Assembly (NCBI RefSeq): GCF_050749885.1
Contig: NZ_JBOIUB010000006.1
Location: forward strand, 62,001 to 126,000
Reading direction: 5' to 3'
Source of the DNA: Zooshikella sp050749885
Lineage (GTDB): Bacteria; Pseudomonadota; Gammaproteobacteria; Pseudomonadales; Zooshikellaceae
Length of the DNA: 64,000 nucleotides
Part shown: piece by piece, positions 25,474-35,086 of the stretch
Layout: every line of letters begins with the position of its first letter
Numbering within the stretch: the first letter of the stretch is position 1
Notes under the pieces: generated by a model
The model's input: only the letters and a program-made list of their open reading frames with translations
The model's database searches: none
Told to the model about the DNA's origin: nothing
Made by a program: the position numbers and the translations under genes

Positions 25474-26163
25474 ATGTTAACGGTATTATTGGTGGAAGAC
25501 GATCGGGATTTAGCCGACACCCTGATTCAATATTTAGCATTAGAAGACATTAGTTGTGATTACGCCAGTAATGGTGTAGCAGGTCTGGAGCTGATGTCAC
25601 AACATCACTATGACACCTTATTACTAGATTTGAACCTTCCCCGACTCGATGGTCTTTCTGTCTGCCAGCGGTTACGAACGGCTGGTGATGATACGCCCAT
25701 ACTCATGCTAACCGCTCGTGATCAAATCAAAGACAAACTGCTCGGCTTCGATGCCGGTACTGACGATTATCTGGTCAAGCCTTTTGAAATGCAGGAGCTT
25801 GTGGTTCGCGTTCGCGCACTCGCTAAACGTCGAAGTGGACAAGTACGTAAGCTAACGTGTGGTGATTTAAGTATGGATCTCACCAACAAGACGTTAACTC
25901 GTCAGGGACAATCAATTAAACTCTCGCCCACTGGCTGGACCTTACTAGAAACATTATTACGCGCATCACCCTCCGTCGTTTCACGCAAACAGCTGGAACA
26001 GGCATTATGGGGTGATGAAATACCCGACAGTAACAGTTTAAAAGTCCATTTATTTCATTTACGCAAAGCCATTGATATGCCTTTCGATTCGCCATTACTG
26101 CATACCATTGCTCGACAAGGTTTTGCCATTAAAGCGAGTAATGACCATAAGGAAAACGAATGA
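25474..26163 (+). CDS. OmpR-family response regulator
   Basis: About 229 aa from ATG 25474 (MLTVLLVEDDRDLADTL); an ATG at 25405 would add 23 residues unlike any receiver domain. The receiver domain has acidic VEDDRD, the phosphorylated Asp in LLLDLNLPRLDG, MLTARD and YLVKPFE. The C-terminal winged helix contains KLSPTGWTLLETLLR and the recognition part SNSLKVHLFHLRKAID, in the QseB/PmrA/TctD style. It overlaps the sensor kinase by 4 bp (ATGA), which indicates translational coupling. It is probably autoregulated and an activator of the efflux operon downstream, because both promoters share the TTAACC repeat. Confidence 0.92.
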   Translation: MLTVLLVEDDRDLADTLIQYLALEDISCDYASNGVAGLELMSQHHYDTLLLDLNLPRLDGLSVCQRLRTAGDDTPILMLTARDQIKDKLLGFDAGTDDYLVKPFEMQELVVRVRALAKRRSGQVRKLTCGDLSMDLTNKTLTRQGQSIKLSPTGWTLLETLLRASPSVVSRKQLEQALWGDEIPDSNSLKVHLFHLRKAIDMPFDSPLLHTIARQGFAIKASNDHKENE

Positions 26164-27431
26164 AGCAAGGGCTCAGCTTAAAATGGCTGGTAGTCATCGC
26201 CTTCTTGGTGCAAGGGTTAATTCTCGTGGTGGGCTATTCCTTTTTGACCGCCCATTATTTAATCCAAGGTATGGATAATATTGTTACCAGTAACATGGAG
26301 CAAGTCGCTCATCATTACCTAAAACAAGCCGCTAATGACAACTCAAAAAGCCCAAAACAATATTATAATTATGTAGTAACCTCACAGTGGTCAGCATTAC
26401 CAAAAGAGGTAAAAAGCCTTTTTAAGCAGTCTGAAATTATACCTAACAAACTGTTTAAAGCTCATTTACCTGAGGAAAGCCCACCAAAGGTAAAATTTTT
26501 ATTTCACGCTATTATTCAAGACCAAAAAGTTTACGTTGCTTATAGCATCTCACGCAGTACAACCTCAGCTCTGACACTGCAAAACATTTCCAGCGATTTC
26601 CGAACCCTGATCATGATTAGTATGCTGAGTGCTTTGTCTTTAGCCGTCATCATTCTGTTACTAAGTTGGCGTTTAGGACGTCCGATTACCCGCCTGGGAG
26701 AGTGGGCCCGAACCCTTGCCTCTGACAAGCTTCATCAACCCACACCAGACTTTAACTACCCTGAACTTAACGCATTTGCCGATTTAATTCGCAGCAATCT
26801 GAAGTCTGTTCAAGAGACCACAGAACGAGAGCAGCGTTTTCTTCGTCATACCAGTCATGAATTACGCACCCCCATTACTACCATTCGCAGCAATGTAGAA
26901 CTGTTAAAAAAACTGGATTCACAACAAAACCGTCATCACCATCAAGCGGCTATTGAGCGTATTGATCGTGCCAGTCTGACAATGAAACATCTGACGGAAA
27001 CCTTACTCTGGCTACATCATGAGCGTGCAGAAAGTCTGCCTATGAGCACATGTCAACTCGATGAAGTTATACAACACCTGGTAGATGATATGCGCTATCT
27101 GTTGGCCTCAAAGCACATATCGGTTAATGTCGAAACACACCCCTATAGTCTTTATTTACCTGAAGCTGCAGCGCGCATTGTCCTGGGAAATTTAATTCGT
27201 AATGCTTTCCAACACACTTGGGAAGGGAGTGTTAGCATCATTCAGCAACACAATACCGTACACATAAACAACCAACAACATGCTAATGCAGAGCAAGAAG
27301 ACTTAGGTTTTGGCTTGGGCTTACAGTTAACAGAACGCTTATGCCAACGTCTGAACTGGTCATATCAAAACGAACAACAAACGAATGGCCATTTTGTCAC
27401 ACTGGTTTTTCCTGATAACAAGCAAGCTTAA
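26160..27431 (+). CDS. Sensor histidine kinase
   Basis: A 423 aa kinase with two membrane helices (about 10-32 and 138-160) around a periplasmic sensor of about 105 residues, then a HAMP-like linker (GRPITRLGEWARTLA). The dimerisation box FLRHTSHELRTPITTIRSNV carries the phosphorylated histidine, followed by the N box NLIRNAFQHT and a short G box (GFGLGLQLTE). The ATPase part is compact and its D/F boxes are reduced, as in TctE/QseC-type kinases. It is coupled to the response regulator by a 4-bp overlap. The RND efflux genes that follow suggest it senses a toxic compound or envelope stress. Confidence 0.9.
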   Translation: MKQGLSLKWLVVIAFLVQGLILVVGYSFLTAHYLIQGMDNIVTSNMEQVAHHYLKQAANDNSKSPKQYYNYVVTSQWSALPKEVKSLFKQSEIIPNKLFKAHLPEESPPKVKFLFHAIIQDQKVYVAYSISRSTTSALTLQNISSDFRTLIMISMLSALSLAVIILLLSWRLGRPITRLGEWARTLASDKLHQPTPDFNYPELNAFADLIRSNLKSVQETTEREQRFLRHTSHELRTPITTIRSNVELLKKLDSQQNRHHHQAAIERIDRASLTMKHLTETLLWLHHERAESLPMSTCQLDEVIQHLVDDMRYLLASKHISVNVETHPYSLYLPEAAARIVLGNLIRNAFQHTWEGSVSIIQQHNTVHINNQQHANAEQEDLGFGLGLQLTERLCQRLNWSYQNEQQTNGHFVTLVFPDNKQA

Positions 27432-27459
27432 TCAACTCATCATACTTTTATCCAACCAG

Positions 27460-27492
27460 TTAACCTTCCATTAACCCACCCTTCTGTACATT
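27460..27492 (+). promoter_or_regulatory. TTAACC direct repeat at the promoter of the RND operon
   Basis: TTAACC at 27460-27465 and 27471-27476 with an 11-bp period, then TACATT (27487-27492) exactly 10 bp later as a -10 candidate. Layout and spacing equal those at 25248-25280. Confidence 0.6.
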
Positions 27493-27622
27493 GCTAACGT
27501 AAACTCGTGACCATGGCATTTCGGCTAATGGCTTGCGATGTTAGTCATGTCTAAGTTGGTTAATCAGCTCATAGATTAGTCAGCCTGACAGCGTTTTAGT
27601 CTAGTCAGAGAAGATTTTGCCC

Positions 27623-28864
27623 ATGTCTCTTAATGTCAGTACCTACTCCGGTATTCGCCGGCAACTGTTTCTTATACCGCTGTTGATGCTTAGTTTAAGC
27701 GGCTGTTCAGAACAGGGTTCAGCACCTGCTGCAGGGCCTGGAGCTGGACCTGGCGCAATGCCTACTTCAGAAGTCAGTGTGGTTACATTGAAAGCTGAAA
27801 CATTTCCTGTCACGGTTGAATTGCCAGGACGCACTCAGGCTTATCAAACTTCAGATGTCCGCCCACAAGTCAGTGGAATTTTGCAAAAACGCCTGTTTAC
27901 TGAAGGACAAGAAGTTGAGGCAGGCCAAGTGCTTTATCAAATTGACCCCGCCTCCTATCAGGCAAGCTATGATAACGCCAAAGCAGAACTGGCTCAGGCA
28001 AAAGCTGCGGTACAGGCCGCACAACCTAAAGCAGAGCGCTATCAACGGTTGGTCAAACAAGGCGCTGTGAGTAAACAAGATAAAGATGAAGCGGTTGCCA
28101 CACTAAGAGAAGCCGAAGCGGCAGTAATAGCTGCAGAGGCGAAACTGCAAAGCGCCAAAATCAATCTGGAATATGCACAAATTAAAGCACCTATTTCAGG
28201 CCGTATTGGTAAGTCGTCTGCAACTCCAGGTGCCTTAGTAACAGCCGACCAAACAGCAGCACTCACTACGATTAATCAATTAGACCCCATCAATGTCGAT
28301 CTCAGTTATGCCAGTGTCGATGGCCTTAAACTTCAGCATCAGCTGGATTCCGGCAAACTAAAAAAACAAGAGGGCAAAGTTAAAGTTAAATTAACGCTGG
28401 AAGATGGCTCTGGCTACAGCGAAGAAGGCTCGTTGGAATTTATAGGTAATGCCGTTGATGAAACAACAGGCACTGTAGAGTTACGCGCTATTTTTAATAA
28501 CCCCAAATACCGGTTACTGCCTGGAATGTATGTCAATGCCACTTTATATGTGGGTATTGATGAGCAAGCACTTTTTATTCCCCAGCAAGCGGTATCTCGC
28601 AACTCAAAAGGTGAAGCCACCGTGTGGGTAGTGGCGGATGATAACACCGTTAGCCAGCGCGTTATCACAACAAGTAAAGCTGTTAAGGACAAGTGGTTGA
28701 TCAGCGCTGGGCTCAACGCTGGTGAGCGTATCATTGTCGAAGGTACACAGAAAATTAGAGTGGGCCAAACCGTTAAGACTGTGGCTTTTCAGCAAGATGA
28801 TCTTGAGGTTGCAAAAAGTGCTTCCTCAGATAAAACCGCAAACGATGATCAGCTAGCGAATTAG
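27623..28864 (+). CDS. RND efflux periplasmic adaptor lipoprotein (AcrA/MexA-like)
   Basis: A 413 aa protein from ATG 27623 with a lipoprotein signal (LLMLSLSGC, lipidated cysteine). The mature protein has a Gly/Ala/Pro linker, the beta-barrel/lipoyl half VELPGRTQAYQTSDVRPQVS, an alpha hairpin (about 105-175, rich in AxxA and Q/K), and the second lipoyl half YAQIKAPISGRIGKSSATPG. These are standard membrane-fusion-protein parts. It links the inner-membrane pump to the outer-membrane channel. The pump gene follows after 11 bp and the channel gene overlaps the pump, so all three form one operon under the two-component system. Confidence 0.95.
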   Translation: MSLNVSTYSGIRRQLFLIPLLMLSLSGCSEQGSAPAAGPGAGPGAMPTSEVSVVTLKAETFPVTVELPGRTQAYQTSDVRPQVSGILQKRLFTEGQEVEAGQVLYQIDPASYQASYDNAKAELAQAKAAVQAAQPKAERYQRLVKQGAVSKQDKDEAVATLREAEAAVIAAEAKLQSAKINLEYAQIKAPISGRIGKSSATPGALVTADQTAALTTINQLDPINVDLSYASVDGLKLQHQLDSGKLKKQEGKVKVKLTLEDGSGYSEEGSLEFIGNAVDETTGTVELRAIFNNPKYRLLPGMYVNATLYVGIDEQALFIPQQAVSRNSKGEATVWVVADDNTVSQRVITTSKAVKDKWLISAGLNAGERIIVEGTQKIRVGQTVKTVAFQQDDLEVAKSASSDKTANDDQLAN

Positions 28865-28875
28865 GAGTAGTATTC

Positions 28876-31800
28876 ATGGCTCGATTCTTCATTGACCGAC
28901 CGATATTCGCCTGGGTGATCGCGATTACCATCATGCTAGGCGGCCTGTTATCTATCTTTAGTTTGCCGCTCAAGCAATACCCTGATATTGCACCGCCCAC
29001 GATATCTGTCAGCGCAACCTACACAGGGGCCTCAGCAGAAACCGTACAAAACTCGGTTACCCAAATCCTTGAACAGCAGATGACAGGACTGGATAACTTG
29101 CTTTATATGTCATCTTCAAGCAGCTCATCAGGTAGTGCAAGTATCACCTTAACGTTTGCTGCAGGTACTGATGCCGATACGGCGCAAGTTCAGGTACAGA
29201 ATAAAGTATCCCAAGCGGAATCCATGCTACCAGACGCAGTTAAAAATACAGGGGTAACCGTATCCAAATCCGGTGGTGGCAGCATGTTTATGGTGCTGGC
29301 ATTCACTTCTGAAGATGGCAGTATGAGTGATACGGATATTGCTGACTATATGATGTCGAGCATGCAAGACTCCATAAGTCGTGTCAGTGGCGTAGGCAGT
29401 GTCAATGTGTTTGGCTCTGAATATGCGATGCGCATCTGGCTTGATCCAGAAAAAATGCGCAAATATGAGCTGATGCCTTCTGATGTTACTCAGGCTATTT
29501 CAGAACAAAATACCGATGTTAGCTCTGGTGCATTAGGCGATTTACCCAATGTGAGTGGTCAACAACTTAATGCCACCGTCACCTCCCGAAGTAAGCTACA
29601 AACGGTAGATCAGTTTGAAACCATTGTGCTTAAGTCTGAAACCAATGGTGCCACAGTATATTTACGTGATGTCGCCAATATTGAGCTAGGCGCTGAAAGC
29701 TATAGTTCATCCGCCAAGTTCAATGGTAAGCCTGCAGCAGGTATGGGCTTAGAGTTAGCAACTGGCGCCAATGCACTGGATGTTGCTGAAGCCGTCCAAG
29801 CCAAGCTTAAAACATTAGAACCTTACTTTCCCGAAAGTCTGAGTTATACCGTTGCTTATGACACCACCCCTTTTGTAAAAATTTCTATTGAAGAAGTTGT
29901 ACAAACACTGCTTGAAGCCATCGGCCTTGTCATATTAATCATGTTTCTGTTTTTACAGAATTGGCGGGCCACACTGATTCCAGCCATTGCGGTACCTGTC
30001 GTACTTCTCGGTACTTTTGGTGTATTAGCGCTACTCGGCTACTCCATCAATACCCTGACCATGTTCAGCATGGTACTCGCCATTGGTCTGCTGGTGGATG
30101 ACGCGATTGTCGTGGTGGAAAACGTCGAGCGGGTGATGTCAGAAGAAGGTCTTTCGCCCCGTGATGCTACCCGCAAATCCATGGGGCAGATCACTGGAGC
30201 CTTAATCGGGATTGCCATGGTATTAACTGCGGTATTTATCCCCATGGCCTTTTTTGAAGGGTCAACAGGTGCGATCTATCGACAGTTTTCAGTGACTATT
30301 GCTGCATCTATGTTGCTGTCTGTTGTGGTGGCCTTAACCCTTAGCCCTGCCCTGTGCGCCACGCTATTAAAGCCTATTACAAAAGGTGGACATACGTCGT
30401 CTAAAGGACCACTGGGGCGCTTTTTTTCTTGGTTCAACAATACCTTTAACCGAAGCGCTAACCGTTACCGCAATGGCGTTAAGCATGTGGTAAAACATCC
30501 TAAAACCAGCATGCTGTTCTACTTGGCGATCATTGGCGTTATGAGCCTGCTGTTCATGCGACTGCCTACCTCATTTATCCCTGAAGAAGATCAGGGTATG
30601 TTGATGATTATGTACAATGCCCCTGTTGGCGCTACACAGCAGCGTACACAGCAAAGCATGGATAAAGTCGCTGAGTATGTACTTCAGCAACCTGAAGTGG
30701 AAGGGATATTCAACGTAGCAGGTTTTAGTATGGCAGGTCGCAGCCAAAATGCGGGGATGGGCTTTATCAAGCTTAAAGACTGGAGTCAGCGGGAAGCTTC
30801 TGCGCAAGAAATTGCAGGCCGTATTACTCAAACAATGATGGCAACCATTAAAGATGCCCAGGTCTTTGCCGTTACCCCGCCCGCTATTGCAGGTCTAGGT
30901 ACTAGCTCTGGTTTCACCCTACAACTACAGGATCTTGGTGGTAATGGACATGAAGCCCTGGTGGCAGCCAAAAATCAGATCCTTCAGTTAGCCGCTAAAA
31001 ATAACATGCTCACATCCGTACGTTATAGCGGATTGAATGATGCCCCTGTTTACCAAATCGATATTAATGACCAGAAAGCGGGTGCACTTGGACTGTCATC
31101 CTCCGATATTAATGACACATTATCTACCGTACTAGGCAGCCAATACGTCAATGACTTCATCAATAAAAGTCGGGTGAAAAAGGTATATGTGCAGGGTGAT
31201 GCATCCGCACGAATGCTGCCTCAAGACATAAAGCGCTGGTATGTTCGTAATAATAAAGGCGAAATGGTGCCCTTTTCAGTTTTCTCTAATGGGACGTGGA
31301 GCTACAAGCCACAAGTTCTGAACCGCTTCAATGGCACCGAATCCATGGAAATAACAGGAAGTGCAGCCTCTGGTATCAGTTCTGGTGTAGCCATGAATGA
31401 GATTGCCAGCTTAGTCAGCCAGCTGCCTGATGGCATAAGTTATGCCTGGTCTGATATGTCTTACCAGGAGCAAGCTGCTGGCTCACAAACCTGGTTGCTC
31501 TATGCGGTGTCTTTGGTATTCGTATTCCTGTGTCTGGCGGCACTATACGAGAGCTGGTCAATCCCTGTTTCTGTCATTATGGCCGTACCTGTAGGTATTG
31601 TCGGTGCACTACTGGCCACATGGTTACGTGATTTATCCAACGATATTTACTTTCAGGTTGGGCTATTAGCCACCATGGGCTTAGCCGCGAAAAACGGTAT
31701 TTTGATTGTTGAGTTTGCTAAAGACCTTGAGGAAAAAGGTGAATCGTTACTCTCTGCTGTCCTGCAAGCAGCTCATCAGCGACTTCGTCCTATTATCATG

Positions 31801-32019
31801 ACCTCTTTGGCCTTCCTGCTGGGTGTGCTGCCCATGGTCATCAGCACCGGCGCTGGCTCAGGTGGTCGTCATGCCTTAGGCACAGGTGTATTGGGCGGAA
31901 CACTATTCTCCACACTACTAGGTATCTTCTTTGTTCCCCTGTTTTACATGGTTATTCGCTCTCTGTTTGCCAAAAAGCCAAAGAATGAAGCCGTTTATAC
32001 TGCGGAGGCTGAAGTATGA
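28876..32019 (+). CDS. RND multidrug efflux pump, HAE-1 type (AcrB/MexB-like)
   Basis: A 1047 aa pump, the full length for the family. It starts MARFFIDRPIFAWVIAITIM and shows the HAE-1 pattern: the first porter domain, helix 4 with the proton-relay aspartates in GLLVDDAIVVVENVERVMSE (about residues 400-420), PMAFFEGSTGAIYRQFSVTI, the second half starting at about 540 and the late motif GLAAKNGILIVEFAKDLEEK. It drives proton-coupled export of drugs, dyes or bile-type compounds through the tripartite complex. AGGAG lies upstream of the ATG. No truncation or frameshift is seen. Confidence 0.97.
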   Translation: MARFFIDRPIFAWVIAITIMLGGLLSIFSLPLKQYPDIAPPTISVSATYTGASAETVQNSVTQILEQQMTGLDNLLYMSSSSSSSGSASITLTFAAGTDADTAQVQVQNKVSQAESMLPDAVKNTGVTVSKSGGGSMFMVLAFTSEDGSMSDTDIADYMMSSMQDSISRVSGVGSVNVFGSEYAMRIWLDPEKMRKYELMPSDVTQAISEQNTDVSSGALGDLPNVSGQQLNATVTSRSKLQTVDQFETIVLKSETNGATVYLRDVANIELGAESYSSSAKFNGKPAAGMGLELATGANALDVAEAVQAKLKTLEPYFPESLSYTVAYDTTPFVKISIEEVVQTLLEAIGLVILIMFLFLQNWRATLIPAIAVPVVLLGTFGVLALLGYSINTLTMFSMVLAIGLLVDDAIVVVENVERVMSEEGLSPRDATRKSMGQITGALIGIAMVLTAVFIPMAFFEGSTGAIYRQFSVTIAASMLLSVVVALTLSPALCATLLKPITKGGHTSSKGPLGRFFSWFNNTFNRSANRYRNGVKHVVKHPKTSMLFYLAIIGVMSLLFMRLPTSFIPEEDQGMLMIMYNAPVGATQQRTQQSMDKVAEYVLQQPEVEGIFNVAGFSMAGRSQNAGMGFIKLKDWSQREASAQEIAGRITQTMMATIKDAQVFAVTPPAIAGLGTSSGFTLQLQDLGGNGHEALVAAKNQILQLAAKNNMLTSVRYSGLNDAPVYQIDINDQKAGALGLSSSDINDTLSTVLGSQYVNDFINKSRVKKVYVQGDASARMLPQDIKRWYVRNNKGEMVPFSVFSNGTWSYKPQVLNRFNGTESMEITGSAASGISSGVAMNEIASLVSQLPDGISYAWSDMSYQEQAAGSQTWLLYAVSLVFVFLCLAALYESWSIPVSVIMAVPVGIVGALLATWLRDLSNDIYFQVGLLATMGLAAKNGILIVEFAKDLEEKGESLLSAVLQAAHQRLRPIIMTSLAFLLGVLPMVISTGAGSGGRHALGTGVLGGTLFSTLLGIFFVPLFYMVIRSLFAKKPKNEAVYTAEAEV

Positions 32020-33437
32020 GACCTCTATATAAAGTCTGTAGCTTATTACCGACCTTAACACTAGCGGGGTGTATTAACCTCGCTCCAGACTATAAGCAAC
32101 CTGACTCCCCTGTTACTGCCGAGTGGCGTGATACTAAAGCTGCCCAGCAAGGATCTGGTGTCACCACTAAACACAACAATGTTGCTGCCATTCAATGGCA
32201 GACTTATTTTCAAAACCCCAATTTACGCCAGGTGATTTCCCTGGCGCTTGAAAATAACCGTGATCTTCGCATTGCACTACTCAATATTGAGCAGGCCCGC
32301 GCTCAATATGGCATTCAACAAGCTGATTTATGGCCATCTATATCCATCAGTGGTAACAAAACGGCATCACGCACACCTGCCTCTAATAACAGTGGCAGTG
32401 CAACAATCAGTCATCAGTATGAAGTAGGTGTCGGCTTTAGCAGTTATGAATTAGATCTGTTTGGGCGTATCCGTAGCTTAGAAGATGAAGCTTTGCAGTC
32501 ATTTTTGTCTACCGTGGAAACTCAGCGCAGTACCCGTATAAGTTTAATTGCCGAGGTGGCAAACAGTTGGCTAACGCTAGCAACCAATTTACAGCTACAA
32601 GCACTGGCGCAACAGACACTGAACAGTCAATTATCTACACTTAAATTGACGCAGAAAATGTACAACCAAGGTGTTGCCTCAAAACTGGATTTAACTCAAG
32701 TACAATCCAGTGTTGAAAGTGCTCGTGTTGATGTTGCAGCTTATCAATCTCAAGTAGCCCAAGACCGAAATGCACTGGAATTATTAGTGGGTAATAGAGT
32801 TAAAGACACCCTTCTACCTTCAGTTCAACTGAATAAACCTATTGCATTAGCGCCCATTCCTGCGAACCTAAACTCCAATGTACTACTTAAAAGACCTGAT
32901 GTGCTTGCCGCCGAGCATAGTTTAAAAGCAGCTAATGCAAATATTGGCGCAGCACGCGCCGCTTTTTTTCCAAGTATTTCACTTACCGCCTCCACGGGCC
33001 GAAGCAGTAATCAATTAAATGACTTATTCAACAGCAATAATCGGACTTGGTCTTTCACACCCAGTATTAGTCTTCCCATTTTCAATGCGGGTAGTTTAAA
33101 AGCTTCTCTAAAAGAGTCCAAAATTAAACGCGATATTGCTGTTGCAGAATATGAGCAAACTATTCAAACAGCCTTTAAAGAAGTTGCAGATGTATTAACA
33201 ATACGCTCTTCATTAGATGCGCAAATGAAAGCCCAAAAAGCATTAGTCAAAGCGAACTCCAGTAGTTTTAGCTTATCTAGCTCACGTTATCGCAATGGTT
33301 TAGATAGCTATCTTGATGCCTTAGATTCACAACGAGAATTGTATAGTGCTCAAAAGTCACTCATTTTATTGCAATTAACAGAGTACAGCAATCGAGTAAC
33401 ACTGTTTAAAGTACTTGGAGGAGGAGCTGATGCATAA
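32016..33437 (+). CDS. Outer-membrane efflux channel lipoprotein (OprM/NodT family)
   Basis: A 473 aa outer-membrane factor overlapping the pump gene by 4 bp (ATGA). The N-terminus has a lipoprotein signal (LLPTLTLAGC, then INLAPDYKQPD), which is the OprM-type start. Two repeats typical of the family follow, with NRDLRIALLNIEQARAQYGI in the first half and ANIGAARAAFFPSISLTAST in the second. It forms the trimeric outer-membrane duct of the RND system. A strong bidirectional hairpin follows at 33498-33533. Confidence 0.95.
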   Translation: MRPLYKVCSLLPTLTLAGCINLAPDYKQPDSPVTAEWRDTKAAQQGSGVTTKHNNVAAIQWQTYFQNPNLRQVISLALENNRDLRIALLNIEQARAQYGIQQADLWPSISISGNKTASRTPASNNSGSATISHQYEVGVGFSSYELDLFGRIRSLEDEALQSFLSTVETQRSTRISLIAEVANSWLTLATNLQLQALAQQTLNSQLSTLKLTQKMYNQGVASKLDLTQVQSSVESARVDVAAYQSQVAQDRNALELLVGNRVKDTLLPSVQLNKPIALAPIPANLNSNVLLKRPDVLAAEHSLKAANANIGAARAAFFPSISLTASTGRSSNQLNDLFNSNNRTWSFTPSISLPIFNAGSLKASLKESKIKRDIAVAEYEQTIQTAFKEVADVLTIRSSLDAQMKAQKALVKANSSSFSLSSSRYRNGLDSYLDALDSQRELYSAQKSLILLQLTEYSNRVTLFKVLGGGADA

Positions 33438-33497
33438 TATTTTCTTATCCATGCATACAAAACCACTCTGTCATACATCGTAATTTTACACACGAAT

Positions 33498-33533
33498 AAT
33501 TCGACTACCATTCATACGAGTAGTCGAATTTTC
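33498..33533. terminator. Bidirectional terminator after the efflux operon
   Basis: AATTCGACTAC (33498-33508) pairs perfectly with GTAGTCGAATT (33520-33530) and is followed by T residues. A-rich sequence on the other side may serve the convergent GNAT gene. Confidence 0.8.
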
Positions 33534-33617
33534 AAAGCCAATACATCCAGACAAAATAAGCTATCGCACTTTCGGATAGTAAAAAATAAGGGCACCTCTA
33601 AATATAGTGATTGTTAG

Positions 33618-34013
33618 TTAGTTGAGAATAAACATGCCTTCACTCTCAGGCCTGGTAAATTTAAATCCAAACTTTTCATAAAGCTCAGGTACATCTGCCA
33701 TTAGCGTGATATATGCCCCTTTTGGAACTGATTTATCAAGGTAGTTCATAATATATTCCATTATTTTTCGTCCTAAACCTTTACCTTGATGTTCTGGATC
33801 AACAGCAATATCCACTATTTCGAGGTTTAGAGCACCATCCCCCACAATACGCCCCATAGCAATTGGATTTCCATCACACAGAATATGCACACCATAAATA
33901 CTATTTGGTAATGCTTTTATGGCAGCTTCTTTTGTTCTAGGCGTTAAACCTGTTATTACTCTCAACCGAAGAAAGTTTTCCACATCAATAACTTCTTCAA
34001 TAATAGTATACAT
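33618..34013 (-). CDS. GNAT acetyltransferase
   Basis: A 131 aa compact acetyltransferase. LEIVDIAVDPEHQGKGLGRK contains the acetyl-CoA loop (Q/R-x-x-G-x-G/A), followed by IMEYIMNYLD and PELYEKFGFKFTRPESEGMF. The C-terminal PESEGM end is common among small GNATs of bacilli and gammaproteobacteria with unknown substrates. It is preceded by AGGAG (in GAGGAGAGCAAATG). It is convergent to the efflux operon and opens a minus-strand accessory stretch. Confidence 0.85.
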   Translation of the reverse strand: MYTIIEEVIDVENFLRLRVITGLTPRTKEAAIKALPNSIYGVHILCDGNPIAMGRIVGDGALNLEIVDIAVDPEHQGKGLGRKIMEYIMNYLDKSVPKGAYITLMADVPELYEKFGFKFTRPESEGMFILN

Positions 34014-34036
34014 TTGCTCTCCTCAATGAGTAATAT

Positions 34037-34219
34037 CTAATACTCGCTATGGTTTAACTTATTTTGTAAGGAAACAATGGCTTTATGTTTTTTTCGATAA
34101 GTATAATAGAAAGCTATTACCCAACCAACAACAAACCCTGTAACATGTCCTAATTTAGGGTAGTGAACAAAAATTAAATCCAGAAGCAATACAGGAAAAA
34201 CAGCAATCTTTAAAAGCAA
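34037..34219 (-). pseudogene. Remnant of a rhomboid-family membrane protease (C-terminal helices only)
   Basis: A 60-codon frame with only a TTG start candidate, closed by a stop three codons further up. It contains two hydrophobic helices. The second, KLGHVTGFVVGWVIAFYYTY, matches the last rhomboid helix (GlpG: A-H-I-A-G-L-A-V-G-L-A-M-A-F), including the position of the catalytic histidine. The Ser-containing helix (GxSG) and all earlier helices are missing, so it cannot be an active protease. It looks like a 3' relic left by a deletion. A small independent membrane protein cannot be excluded. Confidence 0.5.
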
Positions 34220-34284
34220 AGATGATTAAGGTAATACCCAAATAATAAATAAGACATTACTAAACAATAATTGTATGCTCAAAG

Positions 34285-34761
34285 CTAAGGCTTTTTAGCG
34301 GAAAATTTACGAGCCCAATACCACCATTTACTTGTATCTAGATCATCCAAAGCCAACGTATACTCGTAACCAATATCAGCTTCTCTTGTCACTTTAAAAC
34401 CTAGTTTTTTATGAAAAGCTACCGAAAGCTTATTTACTTTGAAAACATTACTAACAAGAATCTTTGCTTTTACACTTATTAAATGTTTAATTATTTTATA
34501 AAAAAGTTCAAGAAATACTCTTTTATGTCTATATCTTGGATGTATTACAAACATCAAAACAAACCATTTGCCTTCACCAAGATCTTTAAGTGTTGCGTAT
34601 GCCAAGAGCTTTTTATTGCTATAAACATCAAAAAGACACCCCAATTCTTTAGCATTTACTAATGAATCAAGGTACACTTTTCCATCAATCGGCCTACCAG
34701 CTTCAATTGAAATACCATTCAAAGTAAGCTCAGTCAAATCAAGATATTCTTTCATATTCAC
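34285..34761 (-). CDS. GNAT-fold acetyltransferase
   Basis: A 158 aa protein with a central GNAT pattern: WFVLMFVIHPRYRHKRVFLE (strand 4 and a divergent acetyl-CoA loop R-H-K-R rather than G-x-G), then VNKLSVAFHKKLGFKVTREA, the usual N-K-x-S-x-x-F-x-x-x-G-F ending. The basic, glycine-poor loop suggests weak or altered acetyl-CoA binding. The start at ATG 34761 may be preceded by one codon (MNMKEY). Substrate unknown; it stands alone upstream of the rhomboid remnant. Confidence 0.7.
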   Translation of the reverse strand: MNMKEYLDLTELTLNGISIEAGRPIDGKVYLDSLVNAKELGCLFDVYSNKKLLAYATLKDLGEGKWFVLMFVIHPRYRHKRVFLELFYKIIKHLISVKAKILVSNVFKVNKLSVAFHKKLGFKVTREADIGYEYTLALDDLDTSKWWYWARKFSAKKP

Positions 34762-35086
34762 TCAACATCTGACTTTTATGTATAACCCTAGTAGTAAGAA
34801 CCCCTTCACAGATAAAGGTCAAATAACGGGTCATGTCAATTTACTAATAAAAATTTATGCACATCTCTCTTTATCAGGGCAATTGAATATAATTGTACCT
34901 TTTTTCAAAAGCAATCTTTAACGCTTATTTACCTAATAGACTTTATCTGCAACACAAGTGCAAGGAGCACCGAGAACATTAGAAATTAAGGAGATTCATT
35001 TACTACTGGAAGAACAAATTAATTCATACACTGTCTTAACAACACTTGGTAACTGCAATTTGGCTGAGCAGTTACCTATCCAAACT
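34762..35086. other. Intergenic stretch, nothing recognised
   Basis: 325 bp of AT-rich sequence downstream of the pilin-like gene and upstream of the GNAT gene. It has no defensible open frame, hairpin with T tract or RNA-like structure. It may contain the promoter of the GNAT gene. Confidence 0.45.
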
